A stretch of DNA of 47,184 nt from assembly GCF_902506435.1 (NCBI RefSeq), contig NZ_LR733215.1, positions 1,457,285 through 1,504,468 of the forward strand, given 5' to 3'. Every line of letters starts with the position of its first letter. Position 1 is the first letter of the stretch. Source of the stretch: Nocardioides sp. AX2bis (GTDB taxonomy: Bacteria > Actinomycetota > Actinomycetes > Propionibacteriales > Nocardioidaceae). Positions 25,403-34,697 of the stretch are shown here, one piece after another. The position numbers were made by a program, and so were the translations under genes. Under the pieces are notes generated by a model that saw nothing but the letters and a program-made list of their open reading frames with translations, did not search any database and had not been told where the DNA came from.

Positions 25403-25427
25403 CTTGACGGCGAGCGGGAGGCAGGAC

Positions 25428-26086
<659 letters not shown>

Positions 26087-26090
<4 letters not shown>

Positions 26091-26731
26091 CCTCGGCGCT
26101 CGCACCCACCGGCCCCGCATCGGCTGACGTCGACGCCGGTGTCGGGCCGGGTGTGCGGCCGCTGGCCTGGCTCCTGCTCCTCGGCGGGGTGACGGGTCTG
26201 CTCGCAGCAGCAACGCTCCTGGTCGAGAAGATCGCGCTCATCGCCGATCCCGCGTACGTGCCCAGCTGCAGCATCAACCCCGTGCTCAGCTGCGGGTCGA
26301 TCATGTCGACCCCGCAGGCAGAGCTCTTCGGGTTCCCCAATCCGATCATCGGAGTGGCGGCGTTCCCCGTGCTCGCTGCCACGGGGGCGGCGCTCCTGGC
26401 GGGCGCGCGGCTTGCGCGGTGGTACTGGCTCGGTCTCCAGGTGGGGGTCGTCCTGGGCCTGGTCCTCGTGGGCTGGCTGGTGTTCCAGAGTCTGTACCGC
26501 ATCGGTGCCCTGTGCCCGTACTGCATGGTGGTCTGGGCGGTGGTGGTGCCAGTGGCCTTCTACGTCACGTCGTTCAACCTTCGCGCAGGACTGCTCGGAG
26601 GGGCCGCGGCGCGCTCGCGCGCGGTCCGGGTGGTCGCGGAGTCGCACGTACTGGTGCTCGCGGTGGTGCTGGTGCTCGTCCTGGCGCTGGTCCTGCACCG
26701 CTTCTGGTCCTACTGGGTGACGGTGCTCTGA
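26087..26731 (+). CDS. Vitamin K epoxide reductase family protein (VKOR)
   Basis: The 214-aa product is a four- to five-TM quinone-dependent oxidoreductase that regenerates DsbA, the actinobacterial counterpart of DsbB. Loop cysteines C61 and C69 ([13 protein letters not shown]) and the membrane redox pair C143-P-Y-C146 are present, as is the [10 protein letters not shown] segment. GTG 26087 overlaps the DsbA stop, and the stop overlaps the CcdA start by one base. The pairing with DsbA is direct functional context. Confidence 0.93.
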
Positions 26732-27498
26732 TGGGTGCTCAGGACGTGGTGCTGTCGGGGTCGATGCTGCTGGCGGTCCCGGTCGCGGTGCTCGCCGGCG
26801 TCGTGTCGTTCTTCTCGCCCTGCACGCTGCCGCTTCTGCCCGGTTACCTGTCTTACGTCGCCGGTGTCTCCGACGACGACGGAGCTGGCGGCGCGGCCGC
26901 CGGTGCTCCTGCTCGGTCCCGGGTCGTGGTCGGCACCGTGCTCTTCGTGGCAGGCTTCGCGGTCGTCTTCACCAGCTACGGGGTGCTGTTCGGCTCGCTG
27001 GGCTCCTCGCTGGTCCGCTACCAGGAGACGCTCGTCCGGGTCTCGGGAGCGGTGCTGGTCGTGCTGGGGCTGCTGTTCGCGGGGCTCTCGGACCGGGTCC
27101 CGTTCCTGCAACGCACCCTGCGTCCCCACTACCAGCCGCGGGTCGGACTCGCGGGTGCGCCGCTGCTCGGCATGGTCTTCGGAATCGGGTGGACCCCGTG
27201 CGTCGGACCCGCCCTGGCGGCGGTCCTCGCGCTGGCGACGACAAGCGCCACGGCCGGTCGCGGCGCAGCCCTGTCCTTCGCCTACAGCCTGGGCATCGGC
27301 GTCCCGTTCCTGCTGGCCGCGATCTGGTACGCCCGCGCACGTCGCCTGCTGGTGTGGGTACGCCGCCACTCCACGGCCATCGCCCGCGTGGGCGGCGGTG
27401 TGCTGGTCCTGATCGGGCTGCTCCAGCTCAGCGGGGCCTGGTCGGAGATAGTCGCCCAGGTGCAGGTCTGGGTCGCCGGCTGGCAGGTGCCGCTGTGA
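26731..27498 (+). CDS. ccdA: CcdA-like cytochrome c biogenesis protein
   Basis: The 255-aa product has six TM segments and carries the DsbD-beta/CcdA cysteine motifs: [19 protein letters not shown] near residue 30 and [12 protein letters not shown] near residue 153. CcdA moves electrons from cytoplasmic thioredoxin across the membrane to ResA-type proteins to keep haem-binding cysteines reduced. It starts at ATG 26731 directly on the VKOR stop and overlaps the ResA-like gene by 4 nt. Its system II partners ResB and CcsB are 9 kb away at 36217-38822. Confidence 0.92.
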   Translation: MGAQDVVLSGSMLLAVPVAVLAGVVSFFSPCTLPLLPGYLSYVAGVSDDDGAGGAAAGAPARSRVVVGTVLFVAGFAVVFTSYGVLFGSLGSSLVRYQETLVRVSGAVLVVLGLLFAGLSDRVPFLQRTLRPHYQPRVGLAGAPLLGMVFGIGWTPCVGPALAAVLALATTSATAGRGAALSFAYSLGIGVPFLLAAIWYARARRLLVWVRRHSTAIARVGGGVLVLIGLLQLSGAWSEIVAQVQVWVAGWQVPL

Positions 27499-28139
27499 GC
27501 GCACCGGTACCCGGGCCGGACCGCGCAGGACCGGAGCGCAACCTGAAGGGCTCCGCCGTCCTGCTCCTCGTCCTGGTGCTGGTCGCTGTCGCGGCCTGGT
27601 ACCTGACCGGCCCCGCCCGCGACTCCACCGACACCGCCGCCTCGAGCAGTGCCGGCAGCGGGGACGTCATCCAGCAGTACGGCGAGGGCGACCGGAAGGC
27701 GGTCGAGCCGTTCGTCGGTTCGCTGCTCGACGGCGGTGAGTTCGACAGCACCGCCCTCCAGGGCGGTGTCTCGGTGGTGAACGTCTGGGGCTCCTGGTGC
27801 GGCCCCTGCCGCGAGGAGGCTCCTGTCCTGGCGCAGGTAGCAGGCGAGACCGAGGATGAGGGGGTGCAGTTCCTCGGCATCAACGTGCGTGACAACCCCG
27901 ACGCCGCCAGGGCCTTCGAGCGCACCTTCGACGTGCCGTATCCCAGCATCGTGCCGGATGACAGTCCAGAGGCGCTTCTTGCCTTCGGGGGGTTGTTGGC
28001 CTCGGCCGCGGTTCCGTCCACCGTGGTGGTGGACCCAGACGGGATGGTGGCGGCCCGGGTGGTGGGCACCGTGACGGCGCCGACGCTCCGCGCCCTCATC
28101 GAGGACGCGTCGACGGGGTCTGCGGTGACCGGTCGGTGA
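27495..28139 (+). CDS. ResA/TlpA-like thiol-disulfide oxidoreductase
   Basis: The 214-aa product is anchored by one N-terminal TM segment ([20 protein letters not shown]). It has a thioredoxin-like domain with WCGPC ([19 protein letters not shown]) and a cis-Pro loop [15 protein letters not shown]. It fits the reductant that receives electrons from CcdA and prepares apocytochrome c for haem attachment. GTG 27495 overlaps the ccdA stop, and the stop overlaps the DUF3152 start. Confidence 0.9.
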   Translation: MSAPVPGPDRAGPERNLKGSAVLLLVLVLVAVAAWYLTGPARDSTDTAASSSAGSGDVIQQYGEGDRKAVEPFVGSLLDGGEFDSTALQGGVSVVNVWGSWCGPCREEAPVLAQVAGETEDEGVQFLGINVRDNPDAARAFERTFDVPYPSIVPDDSPEALLAFGGLLASAAVPSTVVVDPDGMVAARVVGTVTAPTLRALIEDASTGSAVTGR

Positions 28140-28930
28140 CTGCCCGGCCCGGTGTGCACCGATCCCGCCCCCGTCCGCGGTGGCACCGCACTGCTGGGGG
28201 GTGGAGTGCCGTGGTGGCAGTGGCGCTGACGGCCGCGACCGTGGCGACCTCGACCGGTGCGGCTCGAAGCACGGTCGAGAGCTCGACCCCCGGGGTGACG
28301 CCATCGATCAACCTCGGACCCGCGCCCACCCGGGCACCCGGCCTGGAGGCGGTCCCGGCCGCTGACCCCGTACGCCGACCCGTCGAGGGCACCCGGTTCC
28401 TTCCCGTGGTGCCACAGCAGGCGGAAGGGACGTTCGCCGTCGCCTCGGCGCAGGGTGGGTCATCCGGTCCAGCCGACCTGACCTACGTGGTGGAGGTCGA
28501 GCGCGGACTGCCGTACTCCGCCGCCGACGTCGCGACCCAGGTCGACGCGGTGCTGGGCGACGAGCGCGGATGGACCGGGGTCGTGGGCACGACCTTCGAC
28601 CGTGTCGAGGCAACAGCAGATCTCCGGGTGCGCCTGGCCTCACCCGACACCACCGACCGGCTGTGCGCGCCGCTGCTCACCCGCGGTCAGGTCTCCTGCC
28701 GCAACGGCGACCTGGTGGTGCTCAACGCCGTGCGCTGGGCGGTCGGGGTGCCCCACTACGGCGGACGGGTGGCTGACTACCGGCGCTACGTGGTGAACCA
28801 CGAGGTGGGCCACGCCCTGGGACAAGGACACGTGTCGTGCCCGTCGCCCGGGGCGCCGGCCCCCGTCATGGTGCAGCAGACCTACGGCTTGCAGGGTTGC
28901 CGACCCAACCCGTGGCCGGCGGTTGGCTGA
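28136..28930 (+). CDS. DUF3152 secreted metalloprotease-like protein
   Basis: The 264-aa product has a signal/anchor segment near residues 22-40 and a C-terminal DUF3152 domain with the zinc motif HEVGHALGQGH (HExxHxxGxxH) near residue 222. It also has paired cysteines (LCAPLL, VSCRNGD, VSCPSPG, LQGCRP) that likely form disulfides. It is the last gene of the DsbA operon, coupled by GTGA overlap, and may need that machinery for folding. Activity is not proven for the family. Confidence 0.85.
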   Translation: MTARPGVHRSRPRPRWHRTAGGWSAVVAVALTAATVATSTGAARSTVESSTPGVTPSINLGPAPTRAPGLEAVPAADPVRRPVEGTRFLPVVPQQAEGTFAVASAQGGSSGPADLTYVVEVERGLPYSAADVATQVDAVLGDERGWTGVVGTTFDRVEATADLRVRLASPDTTDRLCAPLLTRGQVSCRNGDLVVLNAVRWAVGVPHYGGRVADYRRYVVNHEVGHALGQGHVSCPSPGAPAPVMVQQTYGLQGCRPNPWPAVG

Positions 28931-28954
28931 GGACCGGGCCCGGGTGCGTGGGCC

Positions 28955-29950
28955 TCAGGGAGCGTCGAGGATGGCGGGCAGCAACTGATCGTCTCGGGAC
29001 TCGGCGTAGACGCAGCACCCGGTGGTGGCGGCGTCGAATGCGGGAGCCAGGGCCAGGGCGACCGGCGTCGCCAGTAGGGCCAGCCCTGCTACGGCGGCCC
29101 CACCGGCGCGCGCGCGGGCGTGACCGACCGGTGTGCCTGCGAGACGGGTGACGCGGGTCGTGACCTGTGCCCCGGCGACCGCGGGAGCAGAGGCGCGGGT
29201 CGCGGGGGCACCGGCCATCCTCATCCTTGCCAGGGCCTGGGCGAGCTGCCGGCGCTCGGCGGGAGCGCGGACGACGTCGTCGGCCTGCATCTCCGCCAGC
29301 GCACCGATCTCCTGTGGGGCTGCCGCGAGGAGTGGCCACCAGGCGAAGGTGCGTGCCAGGGCTGTGGCGAAGGCCAGCGCGAGGTCGTGCCGCACCCGCA
29401 GGTGCACCCGCTCGTGGGCCAGGACCAGGGCCAGCTGCTCGGGGGTGAGCAGCGAGGCAGCCCCGGAGGTGACCACGATCTGCGGTCGGCGACCGGGCAG
29501 GCAGTAGACCAGCGGAACCGGGTGGGAGAGCAGGAGGTAGCCGTCGGGATGGGGCGCGCCGACCATGTCCAGCGACATGCGCTGGGAGCCCCGCTCGAGG
29601 CCGGCCCGGCGGAGCTCGACCACCGTGAGCAGGAGGACGCGCAGCAGGAGCGCGCCGACGGTGCCTGCTGCGATGGCGGCGAGGAGCGCTCCTCCCGGAT
29701 TGGGGTAGTGGTGGGCGAGCTCGATCGGGCTCAGCTGCATGATCGCCGCCACCTGGTCCTCGGGTGCCAGGGGGATCGCCAGGGTGAGACCGCCGAGAGC
29801 GAGGCAGAGCACGACCGAGACCGTGACCGTCTGCCACGCCCAGATCCCCGCCGCGGGGAACCTGCGTACCCACCGCGCCCGGGTGAGGACACGGTGCCCC
29901 AGGGTCGAGGTGATCGCCGCGAACGTGACCAGGATGAGGGTCGAGATCAT
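28955..29950 (-). CDS. M56-family (BlaR1-like) membrane metalloprotease
   Basis: The 331-aa product has four or so TM segments and the gluzincin motif HERVH (LALVLAHERVHLRVRHDLAL), with downstream E (LAEMQADDV) as third zinc ligand candidate. BlaR1/MecR1 relatives cleave or trigger cleavage of their BlaI partner on signal. Here there is no penicillin-binding sensor domain. After the last TM segment only a short exterior tail remains, containing adjacent cysteines (TTGCCVYAESRDD). ATG 29950 overlaps the blaI stop (ATGA), so sensor and repressor are coupled. Confidence 0.88.
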   Translation of the reverse strand: MISTLILVTFAAITSTLGHRVLTRARWVRRFPAAGIWAWQTVTVSVVLCLALGGLTLAIPLAPEDQVAAIMQLSPIELAHHYPNPGGALLAAIAAGTVGALLLRVLLLTVVELRRAGLERGSQRMSLDMVGAPHPDGYLLLSHPVPLVYCLPGRRPQIVVTSGAASLLTPEQLALVLAHERVHLRVRHDLALAFATALARTFAWWPLLAAAPQEIGALAEMQADDVVRAPAERRQLAQALARMRMAGAPATRASAPAVAGAQVTTRVTRLAGTPVGHARARAGGAAVAGLALLATPVALALAPAFDAATTGCCVYAESRDDQLLPAILDAP

Positions 29951-30315
29951 GGCTGGGAGTTGCCCGACCCATCCAGCGCGGCGCGGAGCTCCGCCAGCTC
30001 CGCCGGGTCGAGCTGGCCGACGAAGTGCAGCAGCGTGGAGCCGCGGTCGCCGCTGCTGCTGAGGACCTGGCCCAGGAGTGCTGCGGTGTGCTCCTCGCGG
30101 CTGGTGGCAGGCACGTAGAGGAAGGCCCGACCCGACTTCTCCCGGCGGACCAGGCCCTTGCCGTGCAGGTTGTCGAGGACCGTCATCACGGTCGTGTAGG
30201 CGAGGGGACGCTCGCGCTGCAGGTCCTCGAGGACTTCGCGGACCGCAGTGGGCCGGTCCCAGTCCCACAGCCGCTGCATCACGGCCGCCTCGAGCTGGCC
30301 CAGGTCCTTCACCAC
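29947..30315 (-). CDS. blaI: BlaI/MecI/CopY-family repressor
   Basis: The 122-aa product has an N-terminal winged helix (LGQLEAAVMQRLWDWDRPTAVREVLEDL, AYTTVMTVLDNLHGKGLV) and a C-terminal dimerisation region. The family binds palindromes as dimers and is inactivated by proteolysis or metal. GTG 30315 is chosen from its position 22 nt from operator 2, implying autoregulation. No beta-lactamase gene is in the window; operator copies in front of redox, copper and cytochrome genes indicate a different regulon. Confidence 0.92.
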   Translation of the reverse strand: MVKDLGQLEAAVMQRLWDWDRPTAVREVLEDLQRERPLAYTTVMTVLDNLHGKGLVRREKSGRAFLYVPATSREEHTAALLGQVLSSSGDRGSTLLHFVGQLDPAELAELRAALDGSGNSQP

Positions 30316-30337
30316 AGCCGCGCTCCACCACGGTCAG

Positions 30338-30354
30338 TACTATCGGTCATAGTA
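30338..30354. promoter_or_regulatory. BlaI-type operator 2 (blaI and lnt)
   Basis: TACTAT-CGGTC-ATAGTA is a perfect 6-5-6 palindrome between the divergent blaI (starts 30315) and lnt (starts 30387). A TAATAT -10-like box (30353-30358) for lnt overlaps its right edge, so repressor binding should block that promoter. Confidence 0.85.
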
Positions 30355-30386
30355 ATATTGTCCCACACGAGAACGAGGTCGCCCGG

Positions 30387-31937
30387 GTGTCGTCACCGCC
30401 GCGCCCGGTCCAGCCGTTCCTGGTCCCGGGGGCCTCCCTGGGTGCTGGCCTGCTGGCCTCCGCCGGGTTCGAGCCGCTGGCCGTGGGATGGCTCGTCCCG
30501 CTCGGCACGGCGTGCTGGCTTGCTGTCACGGCGGGAGCGGGCCGCACGGTCGCTGCCGCCTCCGGACTGCTCTTCGGGCTCGGGTTCTTCCTGCCCCTCC
30601 TGGCGTGGCTCGGCCCCTCCATCGGGGTCGGGGCCTGGGTGGGACTCGGCATCGTCCAGGCCTTGTGGTTCGGCCTCGCCGGGACCGCGGTCCGTGCCGT
30701 GCGCAGCGTGCCCGGCGCCGCCCTGGCGAGCGCAGCCGTGCTCACGGCCGTCGAGCTGGCACGGCAGTCCTGGCCGTTCGGCGGCCTTCCCTGGGGCCGC
30801 GCGGGCTTCTCGGTCGTGGACACGGCGTGGTCAGGGCTGCTGCCCTGGATCGGCGTGACCGGCACCACCTTCGTCTTGATGCTGCTTGCCGCGACCGCCG
30901 CGGAGGCGGTGCGCGAGGCCGGCGTGCGGACGCTGTCCACCGTGGTCGTCGTCGCCGTCTGTTCGGTGATCCCGCAGATGGCGCCACCCGTGACCACCTC
31001 CAGCAAGGAGACGTTCACCGTCGCTGCGGTGCAGGGAGGGGTCCCTGGCGACGGAGGATCGGTCGCGGCCTTTCACCGCACCATCACGCGCGAGCACCGG
31101 GACGCGACGGTGCGGCTGGCCCAACAGGTGGCTGACGGCGACGTCGCGAAACCGGATCTGGTGGTCTGGCCGGAGAGCTCGACGGCCGTCGACCCCGTGA
31201 AGGATCCCCGCGCCCGGCGTGCCGTGGACGAGGCGAGCCGCGCGATCGGCGTGCCCCTGCTGGTGAACGGCATCGTGAGCGCCGACGACCCGGATGAGGC
31301 ACTGAACCAGGCCCTGCTGTGGAACCCCAGCGGCGGAGCAGGTGCTCGGTACACCAAGCGCCACCCGGTCCCGTTCGGCGAGTACGTCCCTTTCCGCGAC
31401 CTGCTCGGGGGCGCCTCGGACCGCTTCCGCAAGATCCCCCGCGACATGCTGCCGGGCCGGGAGACCCCGCCGATGGAGGTCGTCGGCGACGACGTCGTCG
31501 GGGTCGCCATGGCCATCTGCTTCGACGTGGCCTATGACGACGTCATCGCGCCCCAGGTCGCCGCGGGCGCGGAGGTTGTGGTCGTGCAGACCAGCAACGC
31601 GACCTTCACCGGCACCAGCCAGCTGGACCAGCAGCTGGCCCTGACCCGTGCCCGGGCGCTCGAGGTCGGCCGCGCGGTCGTGGTCTCCTCGGTCAACGGG
31701 GTGAGCGCCGTGATCGATCCCAAGGGCGTCGTGGTCGCCCAGTCACCCACCCGGGTCACCGACGTGCTCGTGAAGCGTGTCCCGCTGGTCACCGACCTCA
31801 CCCCGGCGACACGTCTGGCTCCCGTGCTGGGATCGGCGGTGTGGCTGCTGGCTGTGTTGTCGTTGGGTCTGGCGTTGGTCCGGCGCCGCCGCCAGGCCGT
31901 CCCGACAGTCGTGCGAGGTAGTCGTTGTACGCGGTGA
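30387..31937 (+). CDS. lnt: Apolipoprotein N-acyltransferase
   Basis: The 516-aa product has an N-terminal block of about six TM segments and a nitrilase-type domain with the catalytic triad E263 (WPESST), K324 (YTKRHPVPFGEY) and C378 (AICFDVAY), close to the spacing in E. coli Lnt. It adds the third acyl chain to lipoproteins. E. coli lnt was first found as the copper-tolerance gene cutE, which fits this setting. GTG 30387 has GAGG 9 nt upstream. The 3' end overlaps the convergent copD gene by 140 nt; both C-termini look genuine. Confidence 0.9.
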   Translation: MSSPPRPVQPFLVPGASLGAGLLASAGFEPLAVGWLVPLGTACWLAVTAGAGRTVAAASGLLFGLGFFLPLLAWLGPSIGVGAWVGLGIVQALWFGLAGTAVRAVRSVPGAALASAAVLTAVELARQSWPFGGLPWGRAGFSVVDTAWSGLLPWIGVTGTTFVLMLLAATAAEAVREAGVRTLSTVVVVAVCSVIPQMAPPVTTSSKETFTVAAVQGGVPGDGGSVAAFHRTITREHRDATVRLAQQVADGDVAKPDLVVWPESSTAVDPVKDPRARRAVDEASRAIGVPLLVNGIVSADDPDEALNQALLWNPSGGAGARYTKRHPVPFGEYVPFRDLLGGASDRFRKIPRDMLPGRETPPMEVVGDDVVGVAMAICFDVAYDDVIAPQVAAGAEVVVVQTSNATFTGTSQLDQQLALTRARALEVGRAVVVSSVNGVSAVIDPKGVVVAQSPTRVTDVLVKRVPLVTDLTPATRLAPVLGSAVWLLAVLSLGLALVRRRRQAVPTVVRGSRCTR

Positions 31938-33945
31938 GCTCGGCGTCACCGGACCGGTCCTCGTGCCGGTCGAAGCGCCTGCGTTCCCGTCGGTCCGAGC
32001 CGACCCAGAGCGCGATCAGTGCCACGGCCATCACCGCCAGGGGGTAGTCGCCCAGGGCCCAGCCGATGGAGGCGCCAAGGTTCTGATCGTCCAGCAGGGA
32101 GGCGCCCCAGTCGCGCTGGAGGCTGGAGAACCAGGACTCGGCCAACACCCGGTTGCTCGACATCAGGGACACCGAGAAGAAGGCGTGGAAGCCGAAGGTG
32201 ACCATCAGTAGCAGCGCACGGAACGGGAAGGCCGGACGCTCCGGGCCCGGGTCGATGCCGATGAGTGCGTTGCAGAAGAGGTAACCCGAGGCGAGGAAGT
32301 GCACCACCATCAGCTGGTGAGCGGTGTGGGCCTGCAGCGACAGCTCGAACAACGAGGAGTAGTAGAAGGCCACCAGGCTGACCACGAAGAGGCCCGCTGC
32401 GACGACGGGGTGCCCGAGCAGCTGGGCAGGCAGGGAGTGCACGAGCCGGAGCAGCCACTCGCGGCCGCCGTCGGAGCCGTCCCGGCGGCGGGGGATCGCC
32501 CGCATCGCCAGGGTCACCGGCGCTGACAGCACCAGGAACATGGGCACCGCCATCGCGATGGTCATGTGCTGGACCATGTGCATGCTGAACAGCACCTCGC
32601 CGTAGGCGCCGGGTGCTCCGCTGGTGGCCCAGGTGAGCAGGGACCACCCGAGGACCCAGGTGAACGTAAGCAGGGGCGACCAGTGGTCACCGCGCTGGGC
32701 CAACCGGCGCACCGCGACCAGGTAGGTCACCACCATCACCACGGCGACCGGCAGCCACAGGGAGTCGATGTCCCACCGGGTGAACCAGCCGGCGGCGTCG
32801 AGCGCGGGTGGCAGGTCCTTGCCGAGCAGTGACTCGGCCGCGCTGAGGGGGCGTTCTGCCCCGGGGGCTGCCGGCGGCTCGGTCCGGCTCAGGGCGACGC
32901 CGGCCCCGGCCGCCACGGCCAGCACGGAGACGTCGAGTGCGACGACACGCAGGAATCGCCCCGGCCGCCCGGCCTCCATCTGGTCGATCAGCCTGGCCCG
33001 GTGCCACCAACCCAGGGTGCCGACCAGGCCGAGCGCCGTGACCTTGACGAGCAGCACGGCACCATAGCCCGACCAGAGGCCCGCGACCTGTTGTAGCCGT
33101 AGGGCTGCGCCGAGGGTGCCGGAGACCCCGACGACCAGGAACGACCACCCGGCCAGGGTCGAGTAGCGGCGCACGACGGTCACCAGCTGCGAGCCGAGCC
33201 AGGGACGAGCGAGCGCGATCGCAGCCAGACCTCCTAGCCACACCGAGGTGCCGAGCAGGTGGAAGGCCTGCAGGTTGACGGCGTCGTCGTGGTTCAGGGT
33301 CCCGGCCGCGTGGCCGGTCAGGGCCATCGGCCACAACCCGGCCAGGGCAAGGAGGACCAGCAGACCCACGGCACCTTGCCGACCGGCGACGGTGCACCCG
33401 AGTGCCACCAGTGCCGCGATGGCGCTGCTGGCGAACAGGTAGCGGCCCAGCTCGAAGTTCTGTGCGAAGAAGAGGGCCTGGCCCACCAGTCCCGGTTCGG
33501 TGAGCGAGACACCGGCCGCGTCGGCGTAGGTCAGCACGATCAGCGCGGCACCGGCAGCGCTCCACGTCGCTGCGGCGAGCAGGGCCAGGTCCACCAGCCG
33601 CTGGCGAGGGCCTTCGAGGGCGTCCCGCCTCCCGCCGTCCTGGGATCTCGTCCTGGTGGCGCCGGCGGTGGGACCCACGCACCACGCTGCCACCACAAGC
33701 AGGCCGACGGTGACCATGGCTGCGATGTCACGCACGGACTGGACCAGAGGGATCCCGACCCGGACCGCGGCGCCGGGGTCGGGCAGGCCCGGTTCGGTCG
33801 AGGCAGACAGGGCCCCCACCGCGAGGAGCAGTCCCACAGCAGCGACCGGGGCGGCCAGGACCACGACGTACCGGACGGCGCGGGTGCTCGGCGCGGGCCG
33901 GGCAGTCGGCACGGTGCTCGGCACGGTGCTCGGACCCGCGCTCAT
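31798..33945 (-). CDS. copD: CopD-CtaG fusion: copper transport and oxidase assembly
   Basis: The 715-aa product joins two membrane domains. The N-terminal half (about 20-340) is CopD-like, with GHAAGTLNHDDAVNLQAFHLLGTSVW carrying conserved His. The C-terminal half (about 390-670) is CtaG/caa3-type oxidase assembly factor (FSMHMVQHMTIAMAVPMFLVLSAPVTLA, HQLMVVHFLASGYLF). Fused proteins of this type are common in actinobacteria and are thought to pass copper across the membrane to cytochrome oxidase. ATG 33945 overlaps the copC stop. The tail overlaps the end of lnt by 140 nt. Confidence 0.92.
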   Translation of the reverse strand: MSAGPSTVPSTVPTARPAPSTRAVRYVVVLAAPVAAVGLLLAVGALSASTEPGLPDPGAAVRVGIPLVQSVRDIAAMVTVGLLVVAAWCVGPTAGATRTRSQDGGRRDALEGPRQRLVDLALLAAATWSAAGAALIVLTYADAAGVSLTEPGLVGQALFFAQNFELGRYLFASSAIAALVALGCTVAGRQGAVGLLVLLALAGLWPMALTGHAAGTLNHDDAVNLQAFHLLGTSVWLGGLAAIALARPWLGSQLVTVVRRYSTLAGWSFLVVGVSGTLGAALRLQQVAGLWSGYGAVLLVKVTALGLVGTLGWWHRARLIDQMEAGRPGRFLRVVALDVSVLAVAAGAGVALSRTEPPAAPGAERPLSAAESLLGKDLPPALDAAGWFTRWDIDSLWLPVAVVMVVTYLVAVRRLAQRGDHWSPLLTFTWVLGWSLLTWATSGAPGAYGEVLFSMHMVQHMTIAMAVPMFLVLSAPVTLAMRAIPRRRDGSDGGREWLLRLVHSLPAQLLGHPVVAAGLFVVSLVAFYYSSLFELSLQAHTAHQLMVVHFLASGYLFCNALIGIDPGPERPAFPFRALLLMVTFGFHAFFSVSLMSSNRVLAESWFSSLQRDWGASLLDDQNLGASIGWALGDYPLAVMAVALIALWVGSDRRERRRFDRHEDRSGDAELTAYNDYLARLSGRPGGGAGPTPDPTTTQPAATPPIPAREPDVSPG

Positions 33946-34631
33946 GAGGTCGACTCGCCGGATGGTGCGCGACGCGCACGCAGCCGCCGCGCGCCCACGA
34001 CCAGAAGCAGGGGGATCGCGAGCACCACGACGACGAGCGCGGCCGCGATGGGGAGCCCGGCGGCCGACTGCTGCGCTGCCGGGATTGCGTCGGGGGCGCT
34101 GCTCACCGCGCCGGCGCCCGCCTCGTCCTGGGGTGCCGCGGTGTTCGCCGACACCTCGGGCGACGGCGATGAGGGTGATGATGGTGATGACGTGCTCGGG
34201 GCGCCGGCGACGCTGAACTCCACTGCCCCCTCGATCGGGTGGCCGTCCACCGACGTCACGCGGAACCGCACCTGCCAGGGTGTCGTTCTGGATGCGTCGG
34301 GCACGGCGAGCGCCGAGGAGTCGGCGAGCATGGTGTCGGTCGATCGGCCCTGGGAGACCGGCAGGCGGCCGAGCTGGCGACTCCCCACGCTCAGCACCAC
34401 CGCGGCGAGGTCCGGTGAGACGTCCTCGCTGAAGACCAGTTCGACGGTGCCCGGGGCTCGGGCGACCCGATCACCTGCTGCCGGGGCGGAGTCGACGAGG
34501 TCGGTGTGCGCCGAGGCCGGACTCGGCGTGACGAGGATTGCGACGAGCAGGGCGAGCAGGGCGAGCAGCGTCAGCAGCGCCGGGGCGATGATGATCGGGA
34601 CACGGTGGGTACGGGTGATGAGCTGGGACAT
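33942..34631 (-). CDS. copC: CopC-domain copper-binding protein
   Basis: The 229-aa product has a signal peptide ending ASA before H42 (SPASAHTDLVDSAPAAG), which becomes the N-terminal His of the copper brace. A CopC beta-barrel follows with VELVFSEDVSPDL and a second ligand His in VDGHPIEGAVEFSV. A Ser/Pro linker and a C-terminal TM anchor (LPIAAALVVVVLAIPLLLVV) complete it. It would deliver copper to CopD, with which it is coupled by an ATGA overlap. ATG 34631 has AGGAA upstream and starts 21 nt from operator 3. Confidence 0.93.
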   Translation of the reverse strand: MSQLITRTHRVPIIIAPALLTLLALLALLVAILVTPSPASAHTDLVDSAPAAGDRVARAPGTVELVFSEDVSPDLAAVVLSVGSRQLGRLPVSQGRSTDTMLADSSALAVPDASRTTPWQVRFRVTSVDGHPIEGAVEFSVAGAPSTSSPSSPSSPSPEVSANTAAPQDEAGAGAVSSAPDAIPAAQQSAAGLPIAAALVVVVLAIPLLLVVGARRLRARRAPSGESTS

Positions 34632-34652
34632 CCGGTTCCTGCCTCTCGGGTC

Positions 34653-34669
34653 TACTATCGAGCATCGTA
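34653..34669. promoter_or_regulatory. BlaI-type operator 3 (copC and CDF gene)
   Basis: TACTAT-CGAGC-ATCGTA is a 6-5-6 dyad with one arm mismatch, placed between divergent copC (starts 34631) and the CDF transporter (starts 34698). Both starts lie within 30 nt of it. Confidence 0.8.
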
Positions 34670-34697
34670 GTTGGCGTGTGTAGACGAAGGAGGGCGC

